Source of the DNA: Aureimonas altamirensis
Lineage (GTDB): Bacteria > Pseudomonadota > Alphaproteobacteria > Rhizobiales > Rhizobiaceae
Length of the DNA: 64,000 nt
Assembly: GCF_023702225.1 (NCBI RefSeq)
Contig: NZ_JAMQCO010000007.1
Span: forward strand, 62,001 to 126,000
Direction of reading: 5' to 3'
Of this stretch, positions 1 through 9,282 are shown piece after piece; position 1 is the first letter of the stretch, and each line of letters begins with the position of its first letter. Both the position numbers and the translations under genes were made by a program. The notes under the pieces are model-generated. The model made no database searches. It saw nothing but the letters and a program-made list of their open reading frames with translations, and was not told the origin of the DNA.

Positions 1-66
1 CATGGTTGCACGATAATATTGCTTGAGTAGTGGTAATTGAGTTGCCTGCTTTCTGACGAGAGACCG

Positions 67-696
67 ATGCTATCGAACGACGAATGGTGGGCGGCCATAG
101 ACCGTCTGGCCGAGACGCGCGGTCTCACTCCATCCGCGCTGGCGCGGCAGGCTGGGCTGGACGCGACCTCCTTCAACAAGTCCAAGCGCCGGTCCGGCGA
201 CGGCCGCCCACGGTGGCCTTCGACCGAATCCGTCGCCAAGGTGCTGGTGGCGACCGGGACGAGCATGGAGGATTTCCTGGGCATAAAGCGCCCGACCTCC
301 GTGAAGGTGTCCTTGCCCCTGGCCACCGGCGCACAGCTTACCGATGCCCGCCAGTTCGGCTCCGACGGGCCGGTCGCCGGGTCGGGAGCGATGTCGCTGG
401 ACATCAAGATCGACGGATCTTCCTTCGGCACCTATGCGCTGGAGGTCGGTAACGAGCGGCAATTCGCGCCCCGCTATGCGGAGGGCGATATCCTGCTTCT
501 GACGCCCGACACCTCGGCTCGGCCCGGCGACCGCGTTCTTGCGGTCCTGTACGGCGACGATTTCGTCATCGGCACGGTCAGGCGCAACGCCCCCGGCCGG
601 GTCGAAATCGCCCCGCTCGATCCGGCGCTGCCGGTGGTTCGCTATGCACGCAAGGCCATCCGCCATATGGCCCGGATCGTCTGGGCGAGCCAGTAG
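67..696 (+). CDS. HTH / S24 (LexA-like) family transcriptional regulator
   Basis: A 209-residue protein. Residues about 10-60 look like a Cro/C1-type helix-turn-helix (LTPSALARQAGLDATSFN), and the C-terminal 90 residues look like an S24/LexA-type fold (PRYAEGDILLL followed by PGDRVLAV). The Ser and Lys of the self-cleavage dyad are not evident: the usual DSMEP stretch reads RQFAP, and the Lys position lies in VIGTV. It therefore probably binds DNA without autoproteolysis. I chose ATG 67 over the upstream TTG 37 because the HTH begins directly after it. It lies just upstream of the nuclease-like gene on the same strand. Family assignment is good; the target genes are unknown. Confidence 0.8.
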   Translation: MLSNDEWWAAIDRLAETRGLTPSALARQAGLDATSFNKSKRRSGDGRPRWPSTESVAKVLVATGTSMEDFLGIKRPTSVKVSLPLATGAQLTDARQFGSDGPVAGSGAMSLDIKIDGSSFGTYALEVGNERQFAPRYAEGDILLLTPDTSARPGDRVLAVLYGDDFVIGTVRRNAPGRVEIAPLDPALPVVRYARKAIRHMARIVWASQ

Positions 697-715
697 ACGT
701 TCGGGGATACTGCGC

Positions 716-1384
716 ATGCGTTCGATAAGCCAGGCAATCAAGATCGCCGCGTCGCTTCTGGTGATGTGCCTCGTACTGCTGCTGATCCTGCCCGACGTCT
801 CGAGCTTTCCCAAATGGCCGGATCGCCCAAGCCGGGCCGAGCGGCTGGCCGAGCGGCAGAGCCAGGCAGCGCCTCCCGCACCGGCGCCCGCGCGCCAGGA
901 AGAGCCGCCTGCACAGACGGACGACGCGCCGCCGGAGCCCGAGCCCGAGCCGCAAGCCCCCCCGGAGCCCCAGCCGGCCCCCGAGCAGCCGGCAGGCGAT
1001 CCGGAGCGGATCTTCCACCGCGCGGTGGCGGTGACGGCCACGGACTTCGAGGCCGACGGCCTGCGGATTTCGCTCGCGGGCGTCGAAAGCCTGCCCTTCG
1101 AGGAAACATGCCGGCTCGGCACGCTGTCCGCGCCATGCGGAGCACAGGCGCGCACGGCGCTGCGCGGTTGGCTGCGCGGCCGCAGCCTGTCCTGTGATGT
1201 GCCTGCGGACGCGCGCGAAGGCGGCGTCGAAGCCACCTGCCATGTGGGTGGCGAGGATGTGGCCCGCTGGGTGGTGATGCAGGGCTGGGCACGGCCCACA
1301 CCCGGAAGCGCCTATGAAAGCGCGGCAGAGTCCGCGCGCCGGGACGAGCGCGGCCTCTGGCGCTACGATGGCGAGGGCGGCTAG
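716..1384 (+). CDS. Membrane-anchored thermonuclease-like protein
   Basis: A 222-residue protein with an N-terminal transmembrane anchor (residues about 7-26, [13 protein letters not shown]), a Pro/Glu/Ala-rich linker (about 40-95), and a C-terminal domain resembling the staphylococcal nuclease fold ([12 protein letters not shown], then [12 protein letters not shown]). The Arg/Asp/Glu set of active nucleases is not obvious, so catalysis is uncertain. It is probably periplasmic and tethered to the inner membrane. ATG 716 was preferred because it gives a clean signal anchor. It starts 20 bp after the regulator. Its TAG stop shares the CTAG tetranucleotide with the convergent lysK stop. Confidence 0.6.
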   Translation: MRSISQAIKIAASLLVMCLVLLLILPDVSSFPKWPDRPSRAERLAERQSQAAPPAPAPARQEEPPAQTDDAPPEPEPEPQAPPEPQPAPEQPAGDPERIFHRAVAVTATDFEADGLRISLAGVESLPFEETCRLGTLSAPCGAQARTALRGWLRGRSLSCDVPADAREGGVEATCHVGGEDVARWVVMQGWARPTPGSAYESAAESARRDERGLWRYDGEGG

Positions 1385-3009
1385 CGCAGGGTACCGTCCA
1401 GCGCCGCTCGGATGAGCGCGCGTGTCTCGTCGATGCCGTACAGCGCCGCGAACGATCCGAAACGCGGGCCGCGCTCCTGCCCAAGCAGGATCTGGTACAG
1501 AGCCTGGAACCATTCCACGGAAACGCCCGGGCCGCCGTCCGGCCCTTTCTTCGAAGCGTCCTGATACCGCTCGATGGGCCGGGCCACATCCAGGACGGCG
1601 TCCTGGATGGCGGCGGCATCCGCCTCGGCCGGCAGCGCGGCCAGCCTGGCGTCCAACGTCGCCAACGCCTGCCGTTCGATGTCGTCGGGCGCGCGGAACA
1701 CCTTGGCCGGCCTGACGAAATCCTCGAAATAGGCGAGCGCATAGCCGACGAGTTCGTCCAGTTCGGGCGCGCTTTGCGGCGTCACGCCGGGCGCATAACG
1801 CGAGATGAAGCCCCACAATGTCTGCTTGTCGCCGGCATTGGAGGCCGAGACGAGGTTCAGCAGCATCGCAAAGGGAACGTCCACGCCCTTCTCGGGCACC
1901 GAACCCGAATGGACATGCCAGACAGGGTTCTGCAGTCGCTGGCGCGTGTCCTGCCGCCGATAGGCATCGACGAAGGCATAGTAGTCGTCGACGGCCTTGG
2001 GAATGACGTCGAAATACAGCTTCTTGGCCGCCTTCGGCTTGTTGAACATGTAGAAGGACAGGCTCTTCGGCGAGGCATAGGTGAGCCATTCGTCGATGGT
2101 CAGCCCGTTTCCCTTGGACTTGGAAATCTTGCCGCCCTTGTCGTCGAGGAAGAGTTCGTAGTTGAAACCCTCCGGCGGCGTCTGCCCCAGCGCACGGCAG
2201 ATCCGCGACGACAGCGCGACGCTATCGATCAGGTCCTTGCCGGCCATTTCGTAATCCACCTTCAGCGCCGCCCACCGAAGGGCCCAATCGGCTTTCCACT
2301 GGCACTTCACCGCGCCGCCGGTAACGGTCGTCTCGACGCGTTCGCCGGTGTCCGGGTCCATATAGGCGATCATGCCGCGTTCGGCGTCGCGGTCGACCAT
2401 GGGAACCTGCAACACGTTGCCGCTGCGCGGGCTGATGGGCAGGAAAGGCGAATAGGTGGCCCGGCGGTCGGGCCCGAGCGTCGGCAGGATGATGTCCATG
2501 ACCTCGTCATAGACGGCCAGCATCTTCAGCAGCATCGCGTCGAACCGGCCGGACGTATAGTAATCGGTCGCGGAAGCGAACTCGTAATCGAAGCCGAACC
2601 GGTCCAGGAACTGGCGCAGGCGCGCATTGTTGGCGGCACCGAACGATGGGTAGGCATCGGAAAACGGGTCCGGTACGCGGCTGAGCGGCTTGCCGAGGAA
2701 GCTGGCCATGCGCTCGCGGTTCGGGACGTTGTCCGGAATCTTGCGCAGACCATCGAGATCGTCCGAAAAGCAGATGAGGCGCGTCTTGATCTTGTCTTCG
2801 GTCAGCACGCGGAACGCATGGCGCACCATCGTGGTTCGGGCGACTTCGCCGAAGGTGCCGATATGCGGCAGGCCCGATGGCCCGTAGCCGGTCTCGAACA
2901 GGATCTCAGGTCTGGCGTCCGGACCCTCGACCTTGGGCAGCAGCTTGCGGGCTTCCTCGAAAGGCCAGGCGTTCGACTTCAGGGCCTCGTTCAGAAGTTC
3001 CGTATCCAT
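1381..3009 (-). CDS. lysK: Lysyl-tRNA synthetase, class I
   Basis: A 542-residue class I lysyl-tRNA synthetase, which charges tRNA-Lys in the cytoplasm. The Rossmann-type signature is [12 protein letters not shown] (HIG at residues 49-51), and the KMSKS-like loop is KISKSKGNG near residue 295. The length is normal for the alphaproteobacterial/archaeal class I enzyme, which replaces the class II LysRS in most Rhizobiales. It is the last gene of a minus-strand run starting at the L,D-transpeptidase. A tRNA-Lys(CUU) gene lies about 15 kb away at 18347. Confidence 0.96.
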   Translation of the reverse strand: MDTELLNEALKSNAWPFEEARKLLPKVEGPDARPEILFETGYGPSGLPHIGTFGEVARTTMVRHAFRVLTEDKIKTRLICFSDDLDGLRKIPDNVPNRERMASFLGKPLSRVPDPFSDAYPSFGAANNARLRQFLDRFGFDYEFASATDYYTSGRFDAMLLKMLAVYDEVMDIILPTLGPDRRATYSPFLPISPRSGNVLQVPMVDRDAERGMIAYMDPDTGERVETTVTGGAVKCQWKADWALRWAALKVDYEMAGKDLIDSVALSSRICRALGQTPPEGFNYELFLDDKGGKISKSKGNGLTIDEWLTYASPKSLSFYMFNKPKAAKKLYFDVIPKAVDDYYAFVDAYRRQDTRQRLQNPVWHVHSGSVPEKGVDVPFAMLLNLVSASNAGDKQTLWGFISRYAPGVTPQSAPELDELVGYALAYFEDFVRPAKVFRAPDDIERQALATLDARLAALPAEADAAAIQDAVLDVARPIERYQDASKKGPDGGPGVSVEWFQALYQILLGQERGPRFGSFAALYGIDETRALIRAALDGTLR

Positions 3010-3070
3010 ACCTTCAACTCGCCATGCTCGTCATTGACTGTGCGGCATCGTTTAAAGGCAAATGGCCCGG

Positions 3071-3913
3071 TCAGAAAGCGCTGACCGGAAAATAACGAAG
3101 CATCAGCTCCGAGAACCGGCCGCTGGCCACGACCCGCCGCAACGCCTCGTCGAAGCGTGCGGCAAGCTTGGCGTCGTCCGGCGCCAGCGCGAAAGCGAGC
3201 CCCTCGCCGAGATACCGGTCGGAAAGATAGGGGCCGCCGATGAACCGGCAGCAATCGGCTGCCGCCTCGCTGGCCAGCCAGAAGGACAGGCTGATGCCAT
3301 CGCCGAAATAGGCTGCCGCATCCCCCCGGCGCATCGCCGACAGGCCCTGTGCGGCATTCTGCACGGGAACGGCAACCGCCGCCGGAAAGAAAGCGGCCAG
3401 CATCGCGGCGTGCGCCGTACCGGCGACGACTGCCACGCGCTGCCCGTCCAGCGAACCGGGAAGATCGTCGCCGAGCGCCGAAGCGGATGGAGCTGCGAAT
3501 CGCGCCGGAAAGTGAAGATAGGTGCGGGTGAAGGCGAGACGCGCGCGCGATGCCTCGTCGATCCCGACGCCGGCGATGATCGCCTCCCCCTCCCCGGCCA
3601 GGAGGGCCGGCTCCAGTTCGGCGAAGGGCCGCGCCTCGATCTGGCAGACGTCCGTTATCGCCATGTCCTCGCAGACGGCGCGCGCCAGGTCGACGTTGAA
3701 ACCGGTGATCAGCCCGCGTGAATCCAGAAAGCTGAAAGGCGGGAAATCCACGCTCGTCAGGAACCGTATCCGTACGGGCGGAGCAAGCGTCTGCGAGGCT
3801 CCGCCACGCTGTGCCTGGTCGATGAAGTTCGGCGTGGCGACCTGCGCCCCCGAACCTCCGGAAAGGGCCAGAAGCGCCGCGATGCTGAGCAGGAATGCCG
3901 GAACGCGGCGCAT
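3071..3913 (-). CDS. Extracellular solute-binding protein, family 3
   Basis: A 280-residue periplasmic binding protein of the polar amino-acid type (SBP_bac_3). A signal peptide covers residues 1-24 (RRVPAFLLSIAALLALSGG...). Then come the opening strand with FPPFSF, the GFNVDLARAV helix typical of this family, and the hinge motif GQRVAVVAGTAHA. ATG 3913 is chosen because it starts the signal peptide; the reading frame continues upstream without a plausible start. No permease or ATPase gene is adjacent, so it may serve a transporter encoded elsewhere or have another sensing role. Confidence 0.85.
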   Translation of the reverse strand: MRRVPAFLLSIAALLALSGGSGAQVATPNFIDQAQRGGASQTLAPPVRIRFLTSVDFPPFSFLDSRGLITGFNVDLARAVCEDMAITDVCQIEARPFAELEPALLAGEGEAIIAGVGIDEASRARLAFTRTYLHFPARFAAPSASALGDDLPGSLDGQRVAVVAGTAHAAMLAAFFPAAVAVPVQNAAQGLSAMRRGDAAAYFGDGISLSFWLASEAAADCCRFIGGPYLSDRYLGEGLAFALAPDDAKLAARFDEALRRVVASGRFSELMLRYFPVSAF

Positions 3914-3927
3914 CGAACCCCTCCCGG

Positions 3928-4194
3928 TCAGCGCCCGGTGCCTTCGGCCACGTCCTCGTCCTCGACGTCGGCCTGCGGACGATCGTCCCCGCGCGAGACC
4001 TCGCTGTGCCATTTGCCGTCGGCCGTCTGAAACACGATGCCTTCGGTCTCGCCGCTCAGCGCCTGCCGCGCGGCCGCGTCCTTTGCCGCAGCCAGCGCAT
4101 CGTCATGCGTCGAGAAGGTTTCCGAAAAGACGTCGTTGACCTTGTAGGCCCATCCGCCGTCATGCTCGACGATCTTGTAGTGTATCTGAGCCAC
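3928..4194 (-). CDS. DUF2188 domain-containing protein
   Basis: An 88-residue protein. Residues 1-65 match the small DUF2188 pattern: YKIVEHDGGWAYKV, then a helix DALAAAKDAAARQA, then GIVFQTADGKWHSE. The C-terminal 20 residues are acidic. Function is unknown; proteins of this type are small, soluble and widespread in Rhizobiales. It lies between the L,D-transpeptidase and the binding-protein gene, 14 bp upstream of the latter, so it is probably cotranscribed. Confidence 0.75.
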   Translation of the reverse strand: MAQIHYKIVEHDGGWAYKVNDVFSETFSTHDDALAAAKDAAARQALSGETEGIVFQTADGKWHSEVSRGDDRPQADVEDEDVAEGTGR

Positions 4195-4218
4195 CGTACC
4201 CTCCTTGATGAACCGTGG

Positions 4219-4926
4219 CTAAACCGCGGCTGGGGTTGCCGGGTTCCCCGATCGGTCCGCCGAGCCCGGCTGCAGCACGACGACACGTGCGCCGGTCGGA
4301 ACCCGTCCATAGAGATCCATGATATCCTGATTGAACAGGCGGATACAGCCGCTCGATACCGAGCGCCCGATGCTCCAGGCCTCGTTGGTTCCGTGAATGC
4401 GATACAGCGTATCCACCCCGCCCCGGTACAAATAAAGCGCCCGCGCCCCAAGCGGGTTGGCCGGTCCACCCGGCACGCCGCCCGCAAAGGGGCCGTTGCG
4501 CTCCGGGTCGAGGCGGATCATGTTCGGCGTCGGCGTCCAGCGCGGCCATTGCGCCTTGCGCTGGATGACGGCATCCCCCTTGAACCCGAAGCCGGCGCGC
4601 CCGACGCCGCAACCATAACGCACGCATTCGCCGTCTTCGAGTACCAGGTAGACGAAGCGCCGCTCCGGATCCACGACCACCGTGCCGGGCGTTTCGGGCC
4701 CGTAATACCGCACCACGCGGCGCCAGTACTGCGGATCGACCCCAGTCAGGTCGATCGCCGGAAGCGCGAATTCACCGTCCTGCACCGCGGCGTACATCGA
4801 CAGATACTGTTGTGGAATCGCCCGACGCGCCGGCTGGACCGGGCTGCCGGTCTGCGCCGTCGCGCACCCGGCAAGGAAGAGCGGCGCGGCAACCATGAAG
4901 CCGCGGCGGCTGAGGTGATGTGACAT
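4219..4926 (-). CDS. L,D-transpeptidase (YkuD domain) lipoprotein
   Basis: A 235-residue enzyme expected to act on peptidoglycan in the periplasm, forming 3-3 crosslinks or attaching proteins to the stem peptide. The N-terminus carries a twin-Arg-like SRRGF and a lipobox, FLAGC, so it is probably a Tat- or Sec-exported lipoprotein. The YkuD active-site region is present: HGTNEA, then SVSSGCIRL with the nucleophilic Cys. ATG 4926 was chosen because it starts the signal sequence; an upstream in-frame extension to about 5034 is unlikely. First gene of the minus-strand run leading to lysK. Confidence 0.93.
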   Translation of the reverse strand: MSHHLSRRGFMVAAPLFLAGCATAQTGSPVQPARRAIPQQYLSMYAAVQDGEFALPAIDLTGVDPQYWRRVVRYYGPETPGTVVVDPERRFVYLVLEDGECVRYGCGVGRAGFGFKGDAVIQRKAQWPRWTPTPNMIRLDPERNGPFAGGVPGGPANPLGARALYLYRGGVDTLYRIHGTNEAWSIGRSVSSGCIRLFNQDIMDLYGRVPTGARVVVLQPGSADRSGNPATPAAV

Positions 4927-5165
4927 GCTGAACCTTGATATGTCTGACTGACTGCAAATTGGAGTGCTCATGCTTGCAGGACAACGCGCCGCTTTGAGGG
5001 CGGGCTGCAAGTTCGCAACACCCTGTTGCAGCAATGCAACTTCCAGTTGTTCATGCCGTCGCGTCGATGGAAGGCGCCAACACCGTCAAACGTCCGATCC
5101 GGCAGGGCTTAGACCGTCATGACGGCCGTCGAGGCCACAGTCTGCACGGTCAACGCAACCGGCCA

Positions 5166-5306
5166 TCACACCTGCGTCAGGAACAGCCAGACATAGTAGC
5201 CGAGTGCCGAGATCATGAAGACGCAAGCGGCGCAGAAAAGGGTGATGCCCGCGCGCGATGCACGTTTCGCCTGCCGTTCACGCCGCGATACCGGTGCGTT
5301 CCCCAT
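5166..5306 (-). CDS. Small single-pass membrane protein, unknown
   Basis: A 46-residue predicted protein: a basic N-terminus (SRRERQAKRASRAG) followed by one hydrophobic segment (ITLFCAACVFMISALGYYV). Charge distribution and codon use are compatible with a real small inner-membrane protein. The start at 5306 begins the compact domain; the upstream extension to 5348 is less convincing. It is an orphan between the L,D-transpeptidase and the EamA gene. Function unknown. Confidence 0.5.
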   Translation of the reverse strand: MGNAPVSRRERQAKRASRAGITLFCAACVFMISALGYYVWLFLTQV

Positions 5307-5408
5307 CGTCGTCCTCTCGTCCAGTTGCCATGGAAATAGGGCCTGCATGGCGGTGCGGAAGGTGCTACGTCAGGAGCGTCGGGTCGGGAGGGCCGTTTCG
5401 GAATCGCC

Positions 5409-6353
5409 ATGTCTAGCAAGTCTTCTTCGGCGCCGGCCGCCAATTCCCTGGCGGGCATCGGGCTGATGCTGTTCGGCGTGTTCATGTTCGCATCGAACGA
5501 CGCGCTCGGGAAATTCCTCATCGCCACTTTCTCGATCGGGCAGATCCTGCTGATCCGCAGCGCGGCGGCGCTTTTCATGCTGACGCCCTTCATCTGGCGC
5601 GAGCGCGCCACGATCCTGAAACCCGAGCGCAAGCGCATCCACCTGTTGCGCATGGTGTGCTCGACAGCCGAGGTCGCGCTGTTCTACGCAGCCTTGTTCT
5701 ATCTGCCGCTCGCCGATGTCATGACCTTCTATCTGGCCGGGCCGATCTATGTGACGGCGCTGTCGGCGCTCATCCTGCGCGAGCCTGTGGGATGGCGGCG
5801 CTGGTCTGCCGTTCTCGTGGGCTTTCTCGGCGTCGTCATAGCCCTCGGACCCAGCTTCCAGGAAGCATCCACCGGCGCCCTGCTGGCGATCGCGGGCAGC
5901 CTTGCCTATGCGTTGCTGATCATCTCCACGCGCTCGCTGTCCGGTGCCAGCGGCACGACGCTGATCAGTTGGCAGACGGCCGGCGCCCTCCTTTTCGGGC
6001 TGGCGGCGGCTCCGTTCGACTGGGCGCCCATCGACCTGACAGGTTTCGCGCTTCTCGTCCTGCTCGGCCTGATCGCGATGCTGGCCCATGTATGCGTAAA
6101 CCAGTCGCTGCGGCTGGCCGAGGCTTCGGTGGTCGTGCCGTATCAATATACGCTGATCGTGTGGGCCATCGTCTACGGAACGCTGTTCTTCGGCGACGAG
6201 CCGAAGCCGGCACTTCTGGCCGGTGCGGTGCTCATTATCGGATCCGGCCTGTTCATCTTTCTGCGCGAGCAGAAGAAAGGGCATACGCCGACAGCCACGA
6301 TCGCACCGGACATCGCGACCGTCATCGAGGAAGATCGGCCGCCGCGGCCATGA
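5409..6353 (+). CDS. EamA/RhaT (DMT) family transporter
   Basis: A 314-residue inner-membrane protein with about ten hydrophobic segments in two EamA halves. The first half starts SLAGIGLMLFGVFMFASNDA. The second has the typical ending of VVPYQYTLIVWAIVYG followed by GAVLIIGSGLFIFLREQKK. DMT transporters export or import small metabolites; the substrate cannot be read from sequence. It is a single-gene unit, convergent with nothing nearby. The short cytoplasmic tail after residue 290 is variable in the family. Confidence 0.9.
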   Translation: MSSKSSSAPAANSLAGIGLMLFGVFMFASNDALGKFLIATFSIGQILLIRSAAALFMLTPFIWRERATILKPERKRIHLLRMVCSTAEVALFYAALFYLPLADVMTFYLAGPIYVTALSALILREPVGWRRWSAVLVGFLGVVIALGPSFQEASTGALLAIAGSLAYALLIISTRSLSGASGTTLISWQTAGALLFGLAAAPFDWAPIDLTGFALLVLLGLIAMLAHVCVNQSLRLAEASVVVPYQYTLIVWAIVYGTLFFGDEPKPALLAGAVLIIGSGLFIFLREQKKGHTPTATIAPDIATVIEEDRPPRP

Positions 6354-6552
6354 TCCGGCCGCGAAAACGGCACAATCTCCAATCAGAGGTCAGCCCTCCG
6401 CTATCGCCCCAAAACTCCTGATTTACAAGCGTTCCGCATTCGTTCAGGTGAGTCGGAATTGCAACGCGCGTTAACCATTTGTGGCGAGGCTATGGCAAAA
6501 TTATCCACAGACTCTACCCTTGTTTTCCACATGCGAATCGGGGGATTTCCAC

Positions 6553-6702
6553 ATGCCGCTTACCGTTATCCTTGCCGATTATCTCTCGGGGGTCATCTCG
6601 GCGCGCGAAGCGCTCAAGCGTTCCAAGATGCAGGCGATCGAAGACCTGATCCGCGCGGTGCAGACCGAGCCACCAACCCTTCACAAAATCGTCAAGCAAT
6701 GA
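6553..6702 (+). CDS. Small hypothetical protein (49 aa)
   Basis: A short reading frame with a good ribosome-binding site (GGGGGA, 8-9 bases before ATG 6553). It encodes an amphipathic, mostly helical peptide (MPLTVILADYLSG... then ALKRSKMQAIEDLIRAV). It is slightly AT-richer upstream. I do not recognise a family. It could be an authentic small protein or noise; the RBS and helix pattern favour the former. Confidence 0.4.
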   Translation: MPLTVILADYLSGVISAREALKRSKMQAIEDLIRAVQTEPPTLHKIVKQ

Positions 6703-6799
6703 CCATCCCGGCTGCCTGTTCTCGCCATACCCGGTGACGAGGCTCCGTCTGCCGCATCGAACGATGCCGGCAAACAGGAACCGAACACGGAGTAAGCCA

Positions 6800-7096
6800 G
6801 TGAAGCCTTGGATACTGGTGGGCGCGCTTGCCGCCCTGGCAGCAGCACCCGCACTCGCCCAGGACGCCACGGCGCCGCAGGCGTCACCCCCAACCTGCGC
6901 GGAAGCCCTCCCGCAGATCAACCAGCTCGTCGGCCAGGCCGAATCGAGCGGACTGGAGACCGCACAGGCCAAGACGCATGTCGGCGAAGCGGAGGCCGCA
7001 CAGGCCCGTTCCGACGAGAACGGCTGCATCCAGGCCCTCGTGCTGGCGCAGAACACCATCCTGGACCAGGTCCGCGACCAGCAGCCACCTTCCTGA
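6800..7096 (+). CDS. Periplasmic small protein with signal peptide, unknown
   Basis: A 98-residue protein starting at GTG 6800, which has a CGGAG ribosome-binding site upstream. The signal peptide is KPWILVGALAALAAAPALAQ, with cleavage after ALA. The mature part is Ala/Gln-rich, helical and carries two Cys (about residues 34 and 75) that could form a disulfide. No enzyme motif is visible. Probably a periplasmic structural or chaperone-like protein; function unknown. Confidence 0.55.
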   Translation: MKPWILVGALAALAAAPALAQDATAPQASPPTCAEALPQINQLVGQAESSGLETAQAKTHVGEAEAAQARSDENGCIQALVLAQNTILDQVRDQQPPS

Positions 7097-7136
7097 TGGC
7101 CTTCCCTTCGGGCGCCCTTTTCGGGCGTCCGGAGCT

Positions 7137-7484
7137 TTACAGGAACAGCCGCTCGTATTGCGCCGGGCTGAAGCCGGCCAGAAGGGCGCCGTCGGCCTCC
7201 AGCATCGGGCGCTTGATCATCGAAGGCTGCTCCAGCATCAAGGCCTTGGCCCGCTCCGCATCCAGCCCCGACTTCGCCTCGTCCGGCAGTTTGCGGAACG
7301 TCGTGCCGGCGCGGCTCAGCACCGCCTCCCAGCCGAGATCGTCGATCCAGCCCTGCAGGCGCGCCGGCTCCGGGGGCTCGATCTTGTAGTCGTGGAAGAC
7401 ATGGGACACCCCATGCGAGTCGAGCCAGGCTCGCGCCTTCTTCATGGTGTCGCAATTCTTGATTCCGTAGATGGATACAGTCAC
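7137..7484 (-). CDS. ArsC/Spx-family reductase-like protein (YffB type)
   Basis: A 115-residue thioredoxin-fold protein of the ArsC/Spx superfamily. The N-terminal YGIKNCDTMKKA has one active-site Cys (residue 11), and the conserved IKRPML segment is near residue 90, as in YffB/ArsC-like proteins. The length is typical. It is probably a glutathione-dependent thiol reductase; no ars operon is near, so arsenate resistance is not implied. It is divergent from the DUF72 gene. Confidence 0.88.
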   Translation of the reverse strand: MTVSIYGIKNCDTMKKARAWLDSHGVSHVFHDYKIEPPEPARLQGWIDDLGWEAVLSRAGTTFRKLPDEAKSGLDAERAKALMLEQPSMIKRPMLEADGALLAGFSPAQYERLFL

Positions 7485-7529
7485 TGTGCGCTCCGATCGA
7501 AAACGGTGTTCGGTGAAAGGGTAAAGTTC

Positions 7530-8336
7530 ATGTCAGTCAACCCCTCGATCCGGGTCGGCGTCGGCGGCTGGACCTTCGAGCCGTGGCGCGGCAGTTTCTA
7601 CGACAAGGGCCTCACCCATTCCCGCGAGCTTGCCTTCGCAAGCCGCAGGCTGACGACGATCGAGGTCAACGGAACATTCTACCGTTCCCAGAGCCCCGAT
7701 ACGTTTCGCAAATGGCGGGACGAGACGCCGGATGGCTTCATCTTCGCGCTCAAGGCGCCGCGCTATGCCACCAACCGGCGCAACCTTGCGGAAGCGGGCG
7801 AATCGATAAGCCGGTTCACCGAGGGCGGCATCGCGGAACTGGGCGACAGGCTGGGCCCGATCAACTGGCAATTTGCCGGGACCAAGCGCTTCGACCCCGA
7901 GGAGTTCCAGTCGTTTCTACGCCTGCTCCCCGAGGCAGCCGGCGCCCACCCGCTTCGCCACGCCGTGGAGGTGCGCCATGAAAGCTTCCGCGACGAGCGC
8001 TTCGTCGATCTGTGCGCCGCGTGCGGAGTTGCGATCGTGACCGCCGCGGATTCCGAATACCCGCTCATCGGCGACCAGACTGCCGATTTCTCATACCTGC
8101 GCATCATGGGCACCGTCGACGGCGAGGCACTCGGCTACCCGGACGAGCGCCTTGCCGCCTGGGCCGATACGGCGCGCGCGCTGGCGGACGGGAAAACCCC
8201 TGCCGAGCTTGCGCCCGTCCGCCCTGCCCGCAAGAAGGCAGCCGCCCGCGACGTGTTCCTCTACGTCATCAGCGGCGCCAAGGAAAAGAACCCGCACGCG
8301 GCCATGGCGCTGATCGACCATCTGGGCCGGCACTGA
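7530..8336 (+). CDS. DUF72 domain-containing protein
   Basis: A 268-residue protein with the DUF72 TIM-barrel-like pattern: RVGVGGWTFEPWRGSFY at the N-terminus, EVNGTFYR near residue 46, GFIFALKAPRYATN near 70, and NWQFAG near 112. The ribosome-binding site is GAAAGG before ATG 7530. Members occur in most bacteria with no settled reaction; a nucleic-acid or sugar metabolism role has been suggested. It is followed after 13 bp by the YbaK-like gene, so the two probably form one operon. Confidence 0.88.
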   Translation: MSVNPSIRVGVGGWTFEPWRGSFYDKGLTHSRELAFASRRLTTIEVNGTFYRSQSPDTFRKWRDETPDGFIFALKAPRYATNRRNLAEAGESISRFTEGGIAELGDRLGPINWQFAGTKRFDPEEFQSFLRLLPEAAGAHPLRHAVEVRHESFRDERFVDLCAACGVAIVTAADSEYPLIGDQTADFSYLRIMGTVDGEALGYPDERLAAWADTARALADGKTPAELAPVRPARKKAAARDVFLYVISGAKEKNPHAAMALIDHLGRH

Positions 8337-8349
8337 AAGAACCATCCCG

Positions 8350-8820
8350 ATGAGCCTGCAGTCCGTACGCGCGTTCCTGAAGGAGCACGCCCCCGAAATC
8401 GTCGTCATGGAACTCGAGGTCAGCACCGCCACGGTTGCCGAGGCTGCGGCCGGCCATGGCGTCGAGCCCGGACAGATCGCCAAGACGCTGTCCCTGCGTG
8501 TCGGCGACAGGGTCGTCCTCGTCGTTGCGGCCGGCGATGCGCGGCTCGACAACCGCAAGGTGAAGCAGCTCCTGGGCGGAAAGCCCCGCATGCTGGACGC
8601 CGAGGAGGTGGAGCGGCTGACGAGCCATCCCGTCGGCGGGGTATGCCCTTTCGGCCTGCGCGCTCCCTTGCCGGTCTACTGCGACGTATCCTTGCGCGCG
8701 TGGGACATCGTGGTGCCCGCGGCCGGCTCGCGCAACAGCGCGGTGCGTATCGCGCCGGAGCGGCTCGCGGAGATCGCCGACGGCCGATGGGTGGATGTCT
8801 GCCAGTCCGCCGTCCCTTGA
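8350..8820 (+). CDS. YbaK/EbsC-family aminoacyl-tRNA deacylase-like protein
   Basis: A 156-residue YbaK/ProX-type protein. Family members hydrolyse mischarged tRNA (for example Cys-tRNA-Pro). The fold markers are QIAKTLSLRVGDRVVLVV with the conserved Lys, the KVKQLLGGKPRMLDAEEV helix, and the substrate-site loop HPVGGVCPFGL with the GGVCPFG signature. Length is standard. It is translationally close to the DUF72 gene. Specificity cannot be assigned from the sequence. Confidence 0.9.
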   Translation: MSLQSVRAFLKEHAPEIVVMELEVSTATVAEAAAGHGVEPGQIAKTLSLRVGDRVVLVVAAGDARLDNRKVKQLLGGKPRMLDAEEVERLTSHPVGGVCPFGLRAPLPVYCDVSLRAWDIVVPAAGSRNSAVRIAPERLAEIADGRWVDVCQSAVP

Positions 8821-8986
8821 ATACCGGCGGTTTCATTCTTTGCAAAATGGCAGGCGAGACCTTATAGCTTGCGCGCAAAGCCGCGCGGCATTAGGTGCTG
8901 CACGACATCATTCGTGGCCCGAACCGTCATAAAATCGCTGCCGTCCTTGCGCATCGATCGGGCAGCCAGCATCAGGAGATGGAACC

Positions 8987-9268
8987 TTGTCCAACACCTT
9001 CGACCGGGTCGCCGACATCATCGCCGAAACCAGCGAGATCGACCGTTCCAAGATCACGCCGGAAAGCCACACGATCGACGATCTGGGCATCGACTCGCTC
9101 GATTTCCTGGACGTCGTCTTCGCGATCGACAAGGAATTCGGCATCAAGATCCCGCTGGAAAAGTGGACGCAGGAGGTCAATGACGGCCAGGTCGACACGG
9201 AAGAGTATTTCGTCATGAAAAACCTCTGCGCCAAGATCGACGAATTGCGCGCCGCCAAGGCAGCCTGA
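8987..9268 (+). CDS. acpXL: Acyl carrier protein for lipid A very-long-chain fatty acid
   Basis: A 93-residue acyl carrier protein. The 4'-phosphopantetheine attachment site is Ser37 in GIDSLDF. It is longer at the C-terminus than AcpP and ends [17 protein letters not shown], as in AcpXL, which carries the C26-C28 hydroxylated fatty acid to lipid A in Rhizobiales. The start is TTG 8987, fixed by a strong CAGGAGA ribosome-binding site; no ATG is available. It begins the operon that runs to lpxXL, with 14 bp to the next gene. Confidence 0.93.
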   Translation: MSNTFDRVADIIAETSEIDRSKITPESHTIDDLGIDSLDFLDVVFAIDKEFGIKIPLEKWTQEVNDGQVDTEEYFVMKNLCAKIDELRAAKAA

Positions 9269-9282
9269 GGCGCAAGCCCGCC

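Noticed and set aside
70-1299. 409-codon minus-strand frame over the regulator and nuclease genes
   Set aside because: Low-complexity Arg/Ser/Gly-rich translation, in a GC-rich region where such shadows are common; two coherent plus-strand genes cover the same DNA.
7100-7136. Terminator between the periplasmic protein and the ArsC-like gene
   Set aside because: A GC inverted repeat with a wobble pair exists, but no U-tract follows on either strand, so I did not list it as a terminator.
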